A DNA stretch of 64,000 nucleotides from Massilia sp. HP4 (GTDB lineage Bacteria > Pseudomonadota > Gammaproteobacteria > Burkholderiales > Burkholderiaceae_D): positions 108,551 to 172,550 of the forward strand of contig NZ_STGG01000047.1 of NCBI RefSeq assembly GCF_005222695.1, written 5' to 3'. Position 1 is the stretch's first letter. The number at the start of each line of letters is the position of its first letter. The position numbers and the translations under genes were made by a program. The notes under the pieces are model-generated. The model ran no database searches. It was given only the letters and a program-made list of their open reading frames with translations, and had not been told where the DNA came from. Positions 42,013 to 51,266 of this stretch are shown here, one piece after another.

Positions 42013-44082
42013 TTACTTTCCAGCAGGCTGCGTCTTCAAATACTGATCCAACCACCCCACCACAGTGTGATGCCACTGCACCGAGTTCGCCGGCTTGAGC
42101 ACCCAGTGGTTCTCATCCGGGAACACCAGCAGCTTGCTGTCGACACCCATGCGCTGCAGCGCGGTGAAGGTCCCCAGCGCCTGCGCCGTCGGAATCCGGA
42201 AATCGAGATCGCCCTGGATCACCAGCATCGGCGTCTTCCACTTGTTCACATGATGAACCGGATTGAAGCGCTCATGATTCTCCGGCACCTTGAAGTAAGG
42301 ACCGCCACTCTCCCAATCGGTAAACCACTGCTCCTCGGTCGAGTACGCCATGCCGCGCGTATCGAACACGCCGTCATGGTTGACGATGCACTTGAACTCA
42401 TCCGACCAGTTGCCGGCGATCCAGTTCATCATGTAGCCGCCGTAGGAAGCCCCCAGCGCGCAATCGCGTGAACGGTCGAGCCACGGGAACTTCTGCACCG
42501 CCGCGTCATATCCTTTCTGCAGGTCGACCAGCGGCTTGCCGCCCCAGTCGTTGCTGATCGAATCGGTGAACTTCTGGCCATAGCCGGTCGAGCCGTGGAA
42601 GTCGATGAACACCGCCGCGTAGCCCGCGCCCGCATATACCTGCGGATTCCAGCGATAGCTCCAGCTATTGCCGAAGCTGCCCTGCGGGCCGCCATGGACG
42701 ATGAAGGCGACCGGATACTTCTGGCCCGGCTGTGCATTCCATGGCTTCATCACATGGCCGTAGACGGTCTGGCCATTGGCGCCGGCAAACGAGAACTGCT
42801 CGAACTCGCCCCAGCGCACATCCTTGAGGCGCTCGGCGTTCAGGTCGGTCAGCTGATTCGGCTTGCCGCCCAGTTTCATCGAGAACAGCTGCGCGCCCGA
42901 CTGCAGGTTCGCGTGGGTGTAGACCAGGGTATCGCGCCGCAGGTCATAGGCGCCCACCGCACCCTTGTCGGTCAGCGGCGTCACCTTGCCGCTGGCGACG
43001 TCGATCGAGAACAGTCGGTGCTGGCCGATGTCTTCGGCATCGACGATCAGCGCCTTGCCGTCCGTGCGCCAGGCCAGGTTGCCGGCCGAGCGGTCCCAGT
43101 CGGCCGCCAGCTTGCGCTTCTGGCCGGTAGCGACATCCATCAGCATGACCTGGTAGCGGTCGGCCTCGAAGCCGGGGCGCGCCATCGCCAGGTAGGCCAG
43201 GGTGCGGCCGTCAGGAGAGAACGTGCCTTTCGTGTCCCAGGCCGGATTGTCCTGGGTCAGGTTGCGCGGCGCCGCGCCGCCGGCGGCCGGCACGCTGTAC
43301 AGGTCGAAGTTGGTCGACCAGGCTTCGGTCTTGCCGGCGATGCGCGCCGAGAACACGATGGTCTTGCCATCCGGGCTGAAACGATATTCTTCGCGGTCGC
43401 CGAACGGCTTCGAGGGCACGTCGCCGTCGAGGGAGCCGGACAGGCTGACAGGCTCGCTGCCCACTTTGCCATCCGCACCCAGCGGTGCCGAGAACAACAC
43501 CGCGTTGCGGTGGTCGCCCCAGGTATCCCAGTGGCGCACGAACAGGCGGTCATAGACCTTGCCGGTGGCCTTGTCCTTTTCTTTCGCATCCAGGCGCGAC
43601 TTGGTGCAGGCCAGGTCGGTGCAATCGCGGAACACGGCCAGGCTGAAGGCCAGGCGGTCGCCCGTGGGCGCCAGGCGGAAATTGTCGACGTCCAGCGGCA
43701 GGTTGGTGACCTGCACCGGCTCGCCGCCGGCGGCCGGCTGGCGCCATACCTGCGACGAGCCCGAGCGCGCCGACAGGAAATACACGGCGTCGCCCGACGG
43801 CGACCATTCCGGGTCGCTGCTGCTGGACGCATGCTGGCTCAGGCGCTGCGGCGCCGGCTTGGCGGCGCGCAGGTCGACCATCCACAGTTGGGTATTGCCG
43901 CGGTTCTTTTCCATGTCCGTGCTGCGCACGGTATAGATCACGCGCGTGGCGTCCGGCGACACGGCCGGGCTGCCGACCCGCTCCATATTGACCAGGTCTT
44001 CCACGGTAAAGCCGCGCGGCGCGGCCGTCGCGGTGGTGGCGGCCAGCAAGGCCGCCGCCATCGTCAGCAAGCGAAATGTCAT
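42013..44082 (-). CDS. Exported S9-family peptidase (acylaminoacyl-peptidase-like), second copy
   Basis: This is a periplasmic or secreted serine peptidase of clan SC, family S9 (S9C-like). The 689-residue protein has a signal peptide (about 1-21, TATAA), a beta-propeller with WD40-like repeats (about 30-430, such as DPEWSPSGDAVYFLS and EYRFSPDGKTIVFSA) and a catalytic alpha/beta-hydrolase domain. The nucleophile is the Ser in CALGASYGGYMMNW near residue 545, with Asp in QGDLDFRIP and His in DENHWVL. The ATG at 44082 is taken because the 17 residues upstream in frame are unlike a leader. It shares the overall plan of the S9 gene at 22128-24155 but is clearly diverged. Confidence 0.9.
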   Translation of the reverse strand: MTFRLLTMAAALLAATTATAAPRGFTVEDLVNMERVGSPAVSPDATRVIYTVRSTDMEKNRGNTQLWMVDLRAAKPAPQRLSQHASSSSDPEWSPSGDAVYFLSARSGSSQVWRQPAAGGEPVQVTNLPLDVDNFRLAPTGDRLAFSLAVFRDCTDLACTKSRLDAKEKDKATGKVYDRLFVRHWDTWGDHRNAVLFSAPLGADGKVGSEPVSLSGSLDGDVPSKPFGDREEYRFSPDGKTIVFSARIAGKTEAWSTNFDLYSVPAAGGAAPRNLTQDNPAWDTKGTFSPDGRTLAYLAMARPGFEADRYQVMLMDVATGQKRKLAADWDRSAGNLAWRTDGKALIVDAEDIGQHRLFSIDVASGKVTPLTDKGAVGAYDLRRDTLVYTHANLQSGAQLFSMKLGGKPNQLTDLNAERLKDVRWGEFEQFSFAGANGQTVYGHVMKPWNAQPGQKYPVAFIVHGGPQGSFGNSWSYRWNPQVYAGAGYAAVFIDFHGSTGYGQKFTDSISNDWGGKPLVDLQKGYDAAVQKFPWLDRSRDCALGASYGGYMMNWIAGNWSDEFKCIVNHDGVFDTRGMAYSTEEQWFTDWESGGPYFKVPENHERFNPVHHVNKWKTPMLVIQGDLDFRIPTAQALGTFTALQRMGVDSKLLVFPDENHWVLKPANSVQWHHTVVGWLDQYLKTQPAGK

Positions 44083-44220
44083 TCCATCCTCGTCGATCAG
44101 TGCCACGGCCGGGTGCCGTAGACAAGCCGGCAATTTACCACGATGTCATCAGGCATGAAGCCGACATCTTTCTCCGCCATTGGCGTGGCGGGGGCACTGA
44201 CCGGCAAGGAAGGAGCCCGC

Positions 44221-44676
44221 TTACTTCGGCATGATGACCGTATCGATCACATGGATCACACCATTGTCGGCTGCGATGTCGGTCTTGGTGACGGTGGCCT
44301 TGTCGACCATGACCTTGCCGCCTGCCACTTTCACCGCGAACGCGCTGCCTTCGACGGTCTTGACGTCGCCAGGCTTGACGTCGGCCGCCATGACTTTGCC
44401 AGGCACCACGTGGTAGGTCAGCACCTTGGACAGCGCTGCCTTGTCTTTCAGCAGGGCGTCGAGCTTGGCTTTGGGAATCTTCGCGAATGCCGCATCGGTC
44501 GGGGCGAAGACCGTGAACGGACCCGGACCTTTCAGCGTGTCCGTCAGACCGGCAGCCTGGACCGCGGTGACCAGCGTATTGAAGGTGCCGGCCGACTTGG
44601 CGGTATCCACGATATCCGCTGCCTGGGCAGAAGCGAAGGCGAAGGCGAGGGGCAAAGCGATCAGGATCTTTTTCAT
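44221..44676 (-). CDS. Fasciclin (FAS1) domain protein
   Basis: This is a small exported protein with a single FAS1 domain, usually linked to cell adhesion or matrix binding. The 151-residue precursor has a signal peptide (about 1-19, ASAQA) and one fasciclin domain: [24 protein letters not shown], the H1 motif [29 protein letters not shown] and the H2 region [17 protein letters not shown] lies 6 nt before the ATG at 44676; in-frame ATGs further upstream are less likely. It is transcribed alone. The leader region contains three ACGATTTG boxes in alternating orientation. Confidence 0.92.
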   Translation of the reverse strand: MKKILIALPLAFAFASAQAADIVDTAKSAGTFNTLVTAVQAAGLTDTLKGPGPFTVFAPTDAAFAKIPKAKLDALLKDKAALSKVLTYHVVPGKVMAADVKPGDVKTVEGSAFAVKVAGGKVMVDKATVTKTDIAADNGVIHVIDTVIMPK

Positions 44677-44808
44677 TGTCGACTCCATGGTGAGTTTCGA
44701 TGGTTCACGATGAACCGATCTCGATGTGAATTTATCCAATTTTGCCCGTGCGGTCTAATGTGTGACGCATTCTTGTCCTATAAAATAGGTTCAATTATGG
44801 TTCGTTCT

Positions 44809-44862
44809 ACGATTTGGCTGTGAAAAGGCAAATCGTGCGGCTGAACCTGGCGCACGATTTGC
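44809..44862. promoter_or_regulatory. Three ACGATTTG boxes able to form exclusive hairpins
   Basis: ACGATTTG occurs at 44809-44816 and 44854-44861, and its reverse complement CAAATCGT at 44829-44836. The middle box can pair with either neighbour. With the right one it extends to a perfect 12-bp stem (44828-44839 with 44851-44862, 11-nt loop). It lies between the divergent fasciclin and MerR genes. Confidence 0.6.
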
Positions 44863-44948
44863 GCACTGTTGAGCATCGCAGTACGATACTCTTGAGGTTG
44901 TGACATCATTTATTTTCAAAATCAATTGGCTTAATGGCGGGATGTTCG

Positions 44949-45914
44949 ATGACGGATTCATTCAAGACGGGACAAGAGCGGATCATGTACCGCACGGGCG
45001 CCGCCGCACGGCTTGCGGGGCTGCCAGTTGAAACGCTGCGCGTATGGGAGCGCCGCTACAGCTTGTCGGACGCCCAGCGCTCCGAGCGCGGCCAGCGCCT
45101 GTATTCGGCCGAGCAGGTCGCGCGCCTTGGCTTGCTCAAGCAACTGGTCGACCAGGGACACTCGATCGGCGTGCTCGCTGGCCTCTCCCGCGACCAGCTG
45201 CAATCGATGCTAGGCCTGGATGGCCAGGCCCGCGCCGTCCAGTCCGCGCCGGTGCGCGTGCTGCTGGTCGGCGCCATGCTGGCGCGCCGCGTGGCCGCGA
45301 TGGGGCAGAATTCCCTTGGCCTGGACATGCGCGGCCACAGCGCGGGTCTTGCAATGGCCGAAGAATTGCCGCGAGATTCCGGCGCTGACGTGCTGGTCAT
45401 CGAACAATCCGAGCTCGACGAGCGGGTGATGCCCGCGATCGCCACCGCACGCGAAGCGACTGGCGTCGCCGCGGTTGTCGTGCTGTACCGGTTCTGTTCC
45501 AGTGCGACGATCCGCGCCTTGCGGGCACAAGGCTGCCTGGTGGCGCGGATTCCCGCTGACCTGAACGAGCTGGCCCTGCTGTGCCAGTCGGCCCTGATCG
45601 GCCATCGCCCGCCGCCGCAAGAGGCTCCTGCCACCGCCCTGGCGCCGCCGCGCTTCGCCGACGAAGATCTGGCCAATATTTCGGCGGCCGGAAACCGTCT
45701 GACCTGCGAATGCCCACGCCACCTGTCCGAACTGCTGTTGATGGTGGGAAGCTTCGAGCGCTACAGCCAGCATTGCGCCTCGCGCAACCCGGAAGACGCC
45801 GCGCTGCACGCCGAACTGGCGCTGGCCTCGGGCCGTGCGCGGGTGGTGCTGGAAGCGGCAATGGAGCGGCTGGCGATCGAAGAGGGATTGCCCCTGCCGA
45901 AAGGCTGGGCCTAG
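44949..45914 (+). CDS. MerR-family (MlrA/CarH-like) transcriptional regulator
   Basis: The N-terminus (about 5-75 from this start) is a MerR winged helix: MYRTGAAARLAGLPVETLRVWERRYSL and RLYSAEQVARLGLLKQLVDQGHSIGVLAGLS. The WERRY motif is typical of the MlrA/CarH branch. The remaining residues (about 100-220) look like a Rossmann-type B12-binding fold, but the cobalamin signature ExxH/DxHxxG is absent. A Cys-containing helical tail (TCECPRHLSELLLMVGSFERY) follows. I take the ATG at 44949 (321 residues) after a GGGA; 44934 is an alternative. The ligand is unknown. It converges on the PilZ gene with a 4-bp overlap. Confidence 0.82.
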   Translation: MTDSFKTGQERIMYRTGAAARLAGLPVETLRVWERRYSLSDAQRSERGQRLYSAEQVARLGLLKQLVDQGHSIGVLAGLSRDQLQSMLGLDGQARAVQSAPVRVLLVGAMLARRVAAMGQNSLGLDMRGHSAGLAMAEELPRDSGADVLVIEQSELDERVMPAIATAREATGVAAVVVLYRFCSSATIRALRAQGCLVARIPADLNELALLCQSALIGHRPPPQEAPATALAPPRFADEDLANISAAGNRLTCECPRHLSELLLMVGSFERYSQHCASRNPEDAALHAELALASGRARVVLEAAMERLAIEEGLPLPKGWA

Positions 45915-46624
45915 ACGATCTTGCCGCGATCGGCCAGCAGCGCTTCGTAGGTCATGTTCTGCAGCAGCGTGTAGTGGACCGGATCGAGGTCGAGAAATTG
46001 CACGCCATAGCTGTACATCTCGGCCCGGCCATCGGCGGGCTTGCCGACCGCCAGGTTCTTGATATTGGCCCGGGTGCGCACCTGCGTTTCCTTGTTGTCG
46101 GGCGCGACCACCAGCGCGAACTGCAGGTCGACGATGTCTTCTTCGGGCGGCAAGGGCTGCGAAGAATCGATGCGCGCGCCGGTCACCGACACATTCGCCA
46201 GCAGGCAATCCATCGGCGCCATGCCGTGCCTGGCGCCCGTCACCCGCACCGGCAAATCGGCGCGTACCCGCATCGCGCCGCGCAGGCTGGTGCCCTGGAT
46301 CGAGGTGGGAAAGGACAGGTGGACGTAGTTCAGCGGACGGCCAAAGACGCGCTCGACCGAACAGGCGAACGAACACACATTCACGCCCGAGAACACGCGG
46401 ATGGTCACCCGCTCGCCTTCGGTCAGCCCGATCGGCACGCCATCCTCGAGGGGGATCCTGACGATCAGGTATTCGTCCCTGACGTAGCCGATGAGGCTGG
46501 AAAAATGCGGCACTGGCTTGACCCGCCGGTGAGTAATCAACTGCAGGCGGACGCCGACCTGCATATTGAGCGTCTCGAATTCGAATTCCTGGGGCTTCAG
46601 CTCATGGGCTTGGGCACTGTTCAT
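45911..46624 (-). CDS. PilZ-domain flagellar brake protein (YcgR-like)
   Basis: This is a c-di-GMP effector predicted to slow flagellar rotation or act on another motility or secretion machine. The 237-residue protein has an N-terminal YcgR domain (about 15-110, with GQL-like LQLITHRRVKPVPHFSSLIGY and YLIVRIP) and a C-terminal PilZ domain (about 118-225). The PilZ domain shows the c-di-GMP-binding Arg motif in RGAMRVRADLPV and NVSVTG, which fits [DN]xSxxG. No flagellar genes are adjacent. Its 3' end overlaps the MerR gene by 4 bp, in the opposite direction. Confidence 0.85.
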   Translation of the reverse strand: MNSAQAHELKPQEFEFETLNMQVGVRLQLITHRRVKPVPHFSSLIGYVRDEYLIVRIPLEDGVPIGLTEGERVTIRVFSGVNVCSFACSVERVFGRPLNYVHLSFPTSIQGTSLRGAMRVRADLPVRVTGARHGMAPMDCLLANVSVTGARIDSSQPLPPEEDIVDLQFALVVAPDNKETQVRTRANIKNLAVGKPADGRAEMYSYGVQFLDLDPVHYTLLQNMTYEALLADRGKIV

Positions 46625-46777
46625 ATCGGTAAGACAAGCAAGTGGACGTTGCCGAAGAGAAAAGCTTGCATGATAGCAGCAGGCTCATGCCTTCAATGTA
46701 TCGGAATGTCACTGCCTGCAACCGATAGGTGGTAGCAAGAAGTTAATGCAGCGCGTGCTTAGGAGAGGTTAAGTTGC

Positions 46778-47113
46778 TCAGCGCGGGGGTTTCCAGCCGG
46801 CCGACAGCGCCTCGGCGAAGCTCTGGCCCATGATCTCGACCGCCTTCTGGTTGGCGCCGATGAGCCGGCCGAACGACTGCTGCTGGACCGAAACGGCGTT
46901 TTTCGTCAGCGCTTGGGCGCACGACTGCGATGCCGCGATGAAGGCCTTCATCGTCTCTTCCATGACGATCTTGGACGAGCTGATCCACAGCTGCTCGATG
47001 CTGGTGCGGGTCGAATCCGCGTACACATTGGCGATTTTCAGGAACGTGACTTGATAGGGCAGGGCGTTCAATTGGACAGTCGCTGCGGTGAACTGCGGGG
47101 TTGCGTTCGTCAT
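46778..47113 (-). CDS. Phasin family protein
   Basis: This 111-residue amphipathic helical protein resembles phasins, the small coats of polyhydroxyalkanoate granules. The body is one long helical region: LNALPYQVTFLKIANVYADSTRTSIEQLW, MEETMKAFIAASQSCAQALTKNAVSVQQQSFGRLIGANQKAVEIMGQSFAEAL. The ATG at 47113 follows AGAGGATGTG; the frame upstream to 47173 is not conserved-looking. No pha genes are near. Phasins are short and variable, so a different small coiled-coil function is possible. Confidence 0.65.
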   Translation of the reverse strand: MTNATPQFTAATVQLNALPYQVTFLKIANVYADSTRTSIEQLWISSSKIVMEETMKAFIAASQSCAQALTKNAVSVQQQSFGRLIGANQKAVEIMGQSFAEALSAGWKPPR

Positions 47114-47756
47114 GACACATCCTCTTGGGCAGAAGCAGGTTGAATTAGGAAACGCGGTCAGTGCGTTGCCCATCAGTATAGGCCGAGTAGTGACGATGTA
47201 TATAGCGTTGCGCAGCTTACCGGATCGTCTGGTGTCAATATCGGTCCTTCAGTTTCCACACCTACCTCCGCCTCTCGAACCCCCGTATGCCGGAACGAAC
47301 TCCACGCGCTTCTCGTGCGAAGCGCACACAAGGGAGGCGCCTGGATTCTTGCCGGCTGCGATCCAGAAAAACCATCCGAGAAATGCTTCCACTCGACAAG
47401 ATTAGTGCAAAGCTTGTATCTATTTCGCTATAGCGTAAATATTCTTGCAACTGCTCTAAATTTCAGTGCTAAATTATCTCGATAGCATAAATCTAGATCA
47501 ATTTCCAAATGGAAAATCGGGTCTGGGCATTGAGTAAATCCCGAGAATAGCTAATGGATCCGGGCGAATCGCTGCCATCCTTTACTTGCAGAAAAGAAAA
47601 TCTCAACTTGATTAATCGCACAGTAAAGGAGGTCCGAGGCACAGCTGACATCATGGCCAATAATTATATTTTGAAACTCGGCAGCTCGCGTTGCTAGATG
47701 CGCCGGTCGAGCTGCCTGGCTCATTCACATATTGAAGTCGATTCTAGGGGAATACT
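47114..47756. other. AT-rich spacer upstream of PEP-CTERM protein 3
   Basis: This 643-bp region holds no gene that I can support. From about 47390 to 47680 it is markedly AT-rich for this genome. It contains a 10-bp palindrome CGCTATAGCG (47426-47435), and CGGCAGCTCGCGTTGC at 47679-47694, sigma-54-like but with 11 rather than 10 bp between GG and GC. It is probably a long regulatory region or a scar of transferred DNA. Confidence 0.6.
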
Positions 47757-48362
47757 GTGAACCGAAAAACTCGCCTATTAGCGATGGCGTCTGTAATTTT
47801 GCTCGGGAGCATTTCTTCCGCGCATGCAGGATTCATCGGACGTCAACTTAGTGTGGACTATTTCTATCCAAACCCATCTACACCCTATGGTCAATCCGTG
47901 GAGACACCGCCGGTATTTATCGTCGGCGACGGGATCGAAACCGTGGTCAATGTTGAAAACGTCACTTCCATCACCGTTGATGTCACCGATACGTCCATGC
48001 AGTTCGATTTTTCCACCAGCCATCCCGGGCCAACCTGGCTTTCAAACACATTCAACGGCCTGATATTTAACTTGATCAGCGGAAATTCTTTTGATTTCTC
48101 CACTGCGAGTATCGATTCCAGTTCCACATTCGCGGGCTTCGATATATCCAGGGTTGATTTTAATGATTCTCGGGTTGCAATCAATTGGCAAGGGTTGTCG
48201 TATAACTCCGATACGATACTACGCATTAATTTTGAGCCAAATGCCACCGAAGTGCCGGAGCCAGCAACGCTGTCGCTGCTTGGCCTGGGATTCATGAGTG
48301 CCGTAGCCGTGCGTCGCCGCCGCGGTCCTGGTGAATTTCCCGCGCAGCACCGGCAGCAATAA
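47757..48362 (+). CDS. PEP-CTERM sorting-domain protein 3
   Basis: This is an exported exosortase substrate of 201 residues with GTG start. AGGGG lies 7-8 nt upstream. The signal peptide covers about residues 1-24 (SSAHA-GFI). The mature part is Asp/Ser/Thr-rich and beta-stranded, with no Cys and no known domain. The sorting signal VPEPATLSLLGLGF lies near residue 163, followed by a hydrophobic helix and RRRR. Unlike the other two, 12 more residues (GPGEFPAQHRQQ) follow the Arg cluster. Base composition is less GC-rich than neighbours, in line with the AT-rich spacer before it. Confidence 0.8.
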   Translation: MNRKTRLLAMASVILLGSISSAHAGFIGRQLSVDYFYPNPSTPYGQSVETPPVFIVGDGIETVVNVENVTSITVDVTDTSMQFDFSTSHPGPTWLSNTFNGLIFNLISGNSFDFSTASIDSSSTFAGFDISRVDFNDSRVAINWQGLSYNSDTILRINFEPNATEVPEPATLSLLGLGFMSAVAVRRRRGPGEFPAQHRQQ

Positions 48363-48494
48363 ATTTGGTCGACCTCGAGCGCAATACCACGCACTTGGCC
48401 AGCCCGCTATGCAGGCCTGACGAATGTGCGTGAATAAAGCGCCCTGATTGAGATGATGCCGCCCAGCTGACACTGAGCGGCATTGTCGATGCTG

Positions 48495-49001
48495 TTACTG
48501 ATCTACTTCAGCCATCCAGTCGCCACTCTTGCCGCCGTGCTTCTCCAGCACCCGCACATTGGTCATCACCATCCCGCGATCGACCGCCTTGCACATATCG
48601 TACACAGTCAACAGGCCAACCTGCACGCTCGTCAACGCTTCCATCTCGACCCCGGTCTTGCCGATGGTTTCCACCTGCGCCCGGCAGTGCACGCTATTGG
48701 CCGCCTCGTCGATCTCGAAATCCACCGCCACCCGGGTGATCGGCAGTGGATGGCATAGCGGCACCAGGTCGCTCGTGCGCTTGGATGCCATGATTGCCGC
48801 AATCCGCGCAATCCCGATCACATCCCCCTTCTTCGCATTCCCTGAGGTAATCAGGGCCAGCGTCTCGGGTTTCATGCGGATGGTCCCGGCCGCGACCGCA
48901 ATGCGATGCGTGTCCTGTTTCGCGCCGACGTCGACCATATGGGCCTGGCCGGTGGCGTCGAAGTGGGTCAAATGGTCTGCGGTCGGGGTAGGATTCGTCA
49001 T
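48495..49001 (-). CDS. moaC: Cyclic pyranopterin monophosphate synthase accessory protein MoaC
   Basis: MoaC with MoaA converts GTP to cyclic pyranopterin monophosphate, the first stage of molybdenum cofactor synthesis. The 168-residue protein (E. coli 161) has [47 protein letters not shown] and the active-site helix [22 protein letters not shown] with the conserved Asp and Lys. No other moa gene is adjacent. It is divergent from the BepA-like protease across about 100 bp. Confidence 0.95.
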   Translation of the reverse strand: MTNPTPTADHLTHFDATGQAHMVDVGAKQDTHRIAVAAGTIRMKPETLALITSGNAKKGDVIGIARIAAIMASKRTSDLVPLCHPLPITRVAVDFEIDEAANSVHCRAQVETIGKTGVEMEALTSVQVGLLTVYDMCKAVDRGMVMTNVRVLEKHGGKSGDWMAEVDQ

Positions 49002-49102
49002 GACTCGGTGAATACGTTCAGGTTACAAAATGGTTCGCAGGGCAGCAACTCATGCCCGGATGCAGGTATGATAGCACCGTGAAATCCGTCGTCCGTCCAG
49101 CA

Positions 49103-50674
49103 ATGACGCGCCGCTGGCGCTCTTCCCTGTCCGTCATGGCCTTGTGCCTGGTGACCGCATTCCCTGTTGCCGGGCAATCCGACGTGCTCCGGCGGCCCGA
49201 TTCGACCCGCCTGCCCACGCTCGGCGATACCGCGCGCGGCGACCTGTCGCCCATCGTCGAGCGCAGGGTGGGCGAGGAGTTCATGCGCGACATCCGGCGC
49301 GACCGCGATTACCTCGACGATGAACCGATCTCCGAATACCTGAACAATTTTGGCAGCGGCCTGGTCGCCGCCGTGCCCGGCGCGCGCGGCGAGACCAATT
49401 CGGACTTTCACTTCTTCACCGTGCGCGATCCGGCCCTGAACGCGTTCGCGATGCCGGGCGGCTTCATCGGCGCCCACTCGGGCCTGATCATCGCGGCCCA
49501 GACCGAGTCGGAGCTGGCCGGCGTCATGGCGCACGAGATCGGCCACGTCACCCAGCGCCATATCGCCCGTAGGCTGGGTCAGCAAAAGCAGGATGTGCTG
49601 CTGCCGCTGGCCTCGATGCTCCTGGCGGCGCTGGCGGCCCGGGCCAGCTCGGATGCAGCCATGGGCGTGCTGATGGGCGGCCAGGGCCTGGCTGTCCAGC
49701 GCCAGCTGAACTTCAGCCGCGACGCCGAGCGCGAGGCCGACCGGGTCGGCTTCCAGATCATGGAGGCGGGCGGTTACGACACCACCGGCATCGTCGCCTT
49801 CTTCCGGCGCCTGCAAGCCGCCTCCAGGCTGTATGGCGACCTGCCCCCTGGCCTGGCCAGCCTGAGCAGCCACCCGCTGACCCAGGAGCGGATCACCGAC
49901 ATGCAGGCGCGCATTCGCGAGATTCCCAAGAAGCAGCGCGTCGACAGTCTCGACTTCCACCTGGTGCGCGCGCGCATCCGGGTGCTGCAGGACCCGAGCG
50001 AGCAGGGGCGGCGCGACACCCGCATCGCCTTCGAGAACCAGCTGAAGGAGCAGCCCCACCGCCAATGGCAGGTCGGCGCGCAGTATGGCCTGGCCTACCT
50101 GGCGCTCAAGCAGAACGACCTGGCCGGGGCGCAGCGCTGGCTCGACAAGGCGCGCGAGACGATAAAGCCGCGCGAAGGCGTGCTGTCGGTGGCCTCGACG
50201 AACGTGGGCGATGGCGCGACCATGTTCGCCGGGCTGTCGCTGGAGATCAAGATGGCGCCGGGCCAGCCGGCATCGGTCCTGGAAGAGGCGGTGAAAGAGG
50301 CCGATGCGGCGCGCCAGCGCTACCCGCTGTCGCGCGCGCTCGCGCACCAGTATGCGGAGGCCTTGATCGCGACCAGCCGCTTCGACGAGGCGGCGCGCTT
50401 CCTGCGCGACCAGACCCAGCAGTACCGCGAGGAACGCAAGCTGCACGACTTGCTGGCCAGGACTTATGCCAAGCAGGGCAAGATGGCGCTGCAGCATATG
50501 TCGCTGGCGGAGTCGTACGTGCTGGCCGGCGCCGTCCCGGCGGCGATGGCCCAGTTCGAACTGGCACGCAAGGCCAGCGATGTGTCGTTCTACGACCAGG
50601 CCGTGATCGATGCCCGCGTGCGCGAACTGGAGGAGCGCCAGAAGAAGGCGAAGGAAGAAGCCGAGGAGCGGTGA
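49103..50674 (+). CDS. bepA: M48-family periplasmic metalloprotease with TPR domain (BepA-like)
   Basis: This is a periplasmic zinc protease and chaperone for outer-membrane protein assembly (BepA/YfgC type), with 523 residues from the ATG at 49103. The signal peptide is about 1-25 (PVAGQ). The catalytic domain has DPALNAFAMPGGFIGAHSGLI, then zinc motif HEIGH near residue 152 and the third ligand in SRDAEREADRVG, with SLSSHPLTQERI. The C-terminal half is helical with TPR-like repeats. GTG at 49079 in the same frame is an alternative start. Client proteins such as LptD are known from E. coli only. Confidence 0.88.
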   Translation: MTRRWRSSLSVMALCLVTAFPVAGQSDVLRRPDSTRLPTLGDTARGDLSPIVERRVGEEFMRDIRRDRDYLDDEPISEYLNNFGSGLVAAVPGARGETNSDFHFFTVRDPALNAFAMPGGFIGAHSGLIIAAQTESELAGVMAHEIGHVTQRHIARRLGQQKQDVLLPLASMLLAALAARASSDAAMGVLMGGQGLAVQRQLNFSRDAEREADRVGFQIMEAGGYDTTGIVAFFRRLQAASRLYGDLPPGLASLSSHPLTQERITDMQARIREIPKKQRVDSLDFHLVRARIRVLQDPSEQGRRDTRIAFENQLKEQPHRQWQVGAQYGLAYLALKQNDLAGAQRWLDKARETIKPREGVLSVASTNVGDGATMFAGLSLEIKMAPGQPASVLEEAVKEADAARQRYPLSRALAHQYAEALIATSRFDEAARFLRDQTQQYREERKLHDLLARTYAKQGKMALQHMSLAESYVLAGAVPAAMAQFELARKASDVSFYDQAVIDARVRELEERQKKAKEEAEER

Positions 50675-51262
50675 TTACGACGCCGGCATCCGGTTGAATC
50701 CGAATGTCTCCTGAAGGTCGTCGCCGTCGATCTGTTCGACGGCAAGCCGCTTGCCATTCCATGGCAGCAACAGCGTGCCTGCGCCATGCTCCAGCCAGCC
50801 CATCACCGCCTCGTCGGACGCCGCCGCGCCATCGAGTTCGAGCAGGCCCAGCACCTGGGCCACGTCGCGGTCGTCCAGCTGCGCCACCACCTCGCCGGCC
50901 ACGAACACCAGCGCGCCGGCATCGCTCAACAGCACCCGTTCGATGTCCGCCAGCGCCTGCCCGGTCTGCAGCACCAGTCCCTGCTGCGGATCGGTGCGCG
51001 CGATGAAGGGCGTCGCCTCGAGGTTCACGTACACCCGCTGCGGCCCGTTCTGGAAATACCAGTTGCCGCGCTCGTCGTGCAGGTAGTTACGGTTGATGAA
51101 ACCCACCAGTTTTTCATTGTTCAGCCGGTCGCCTGCCGCATCGGCACGCTGGGCCGCTTCGTCGCGCATGCGCCAGCCGCCGCGGGCGTCCAGCGCAAGC
51201 CAGCCGTAGCAGTGGGGTACGTTCGGCCACTTGGCCATTGCCTGTTTTACGATATCGTCCAT
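50675..51262 (-). CDS. Conserved hypothetical protein of the MDDIVKQAMAKWPNVP type
   Basis: This 195-residue soluble protein belongs to a DUF2946/DUF2944-like family seen in Burkholderiales; I am unsure of the exact family number. It opens MDDIVKQAMAKWPNVPHCYGWLALDARGGWRMRDE, then INRNYLHDERGNWYFQNGPQRVYVNLEATPFIARTD. Conserved Trp and aromatic residues recall a small-ligand fold. No signal peptide, helix bundle or catalytic motif is visible, so I assign no function. The ATG at 51262 lies just inside the end of the hydrolase gene upstream (stop 51267), so the two are probably co-transcribed. It converges on the bepA gene with abutting stops. Confidence 0.7.
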   Translation of the reverse strand: MDDIVKQAMAKWPNVPHCYGWLALDARGGWRMRDEAAQRADAAGDRLNNEKLVGFINRNYLHDERGNWYFQNGPQRVYVNLEATPFIARTDPQQGLVLQTGQALADIERVLLSDAGALVFVAGEVVAQLDDRDVAQVLGLLELDGAAASDEAVMGWLEHGAGTLLLPWNGKRLAVEQIDGDDLQETFGFNRMPAS

Positions 51263-51266
51263 AGTG

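Noticed and set aside
47679..47694. CGGCAGCTCGCGTTGC as a sigma-54 promoter of PEP-CTERM gene 3
   Set aside because: GG and GC are 11 bp apart instead of the strict 10, and no GTCGA-type enhancer is seen upstream. I do not call it.
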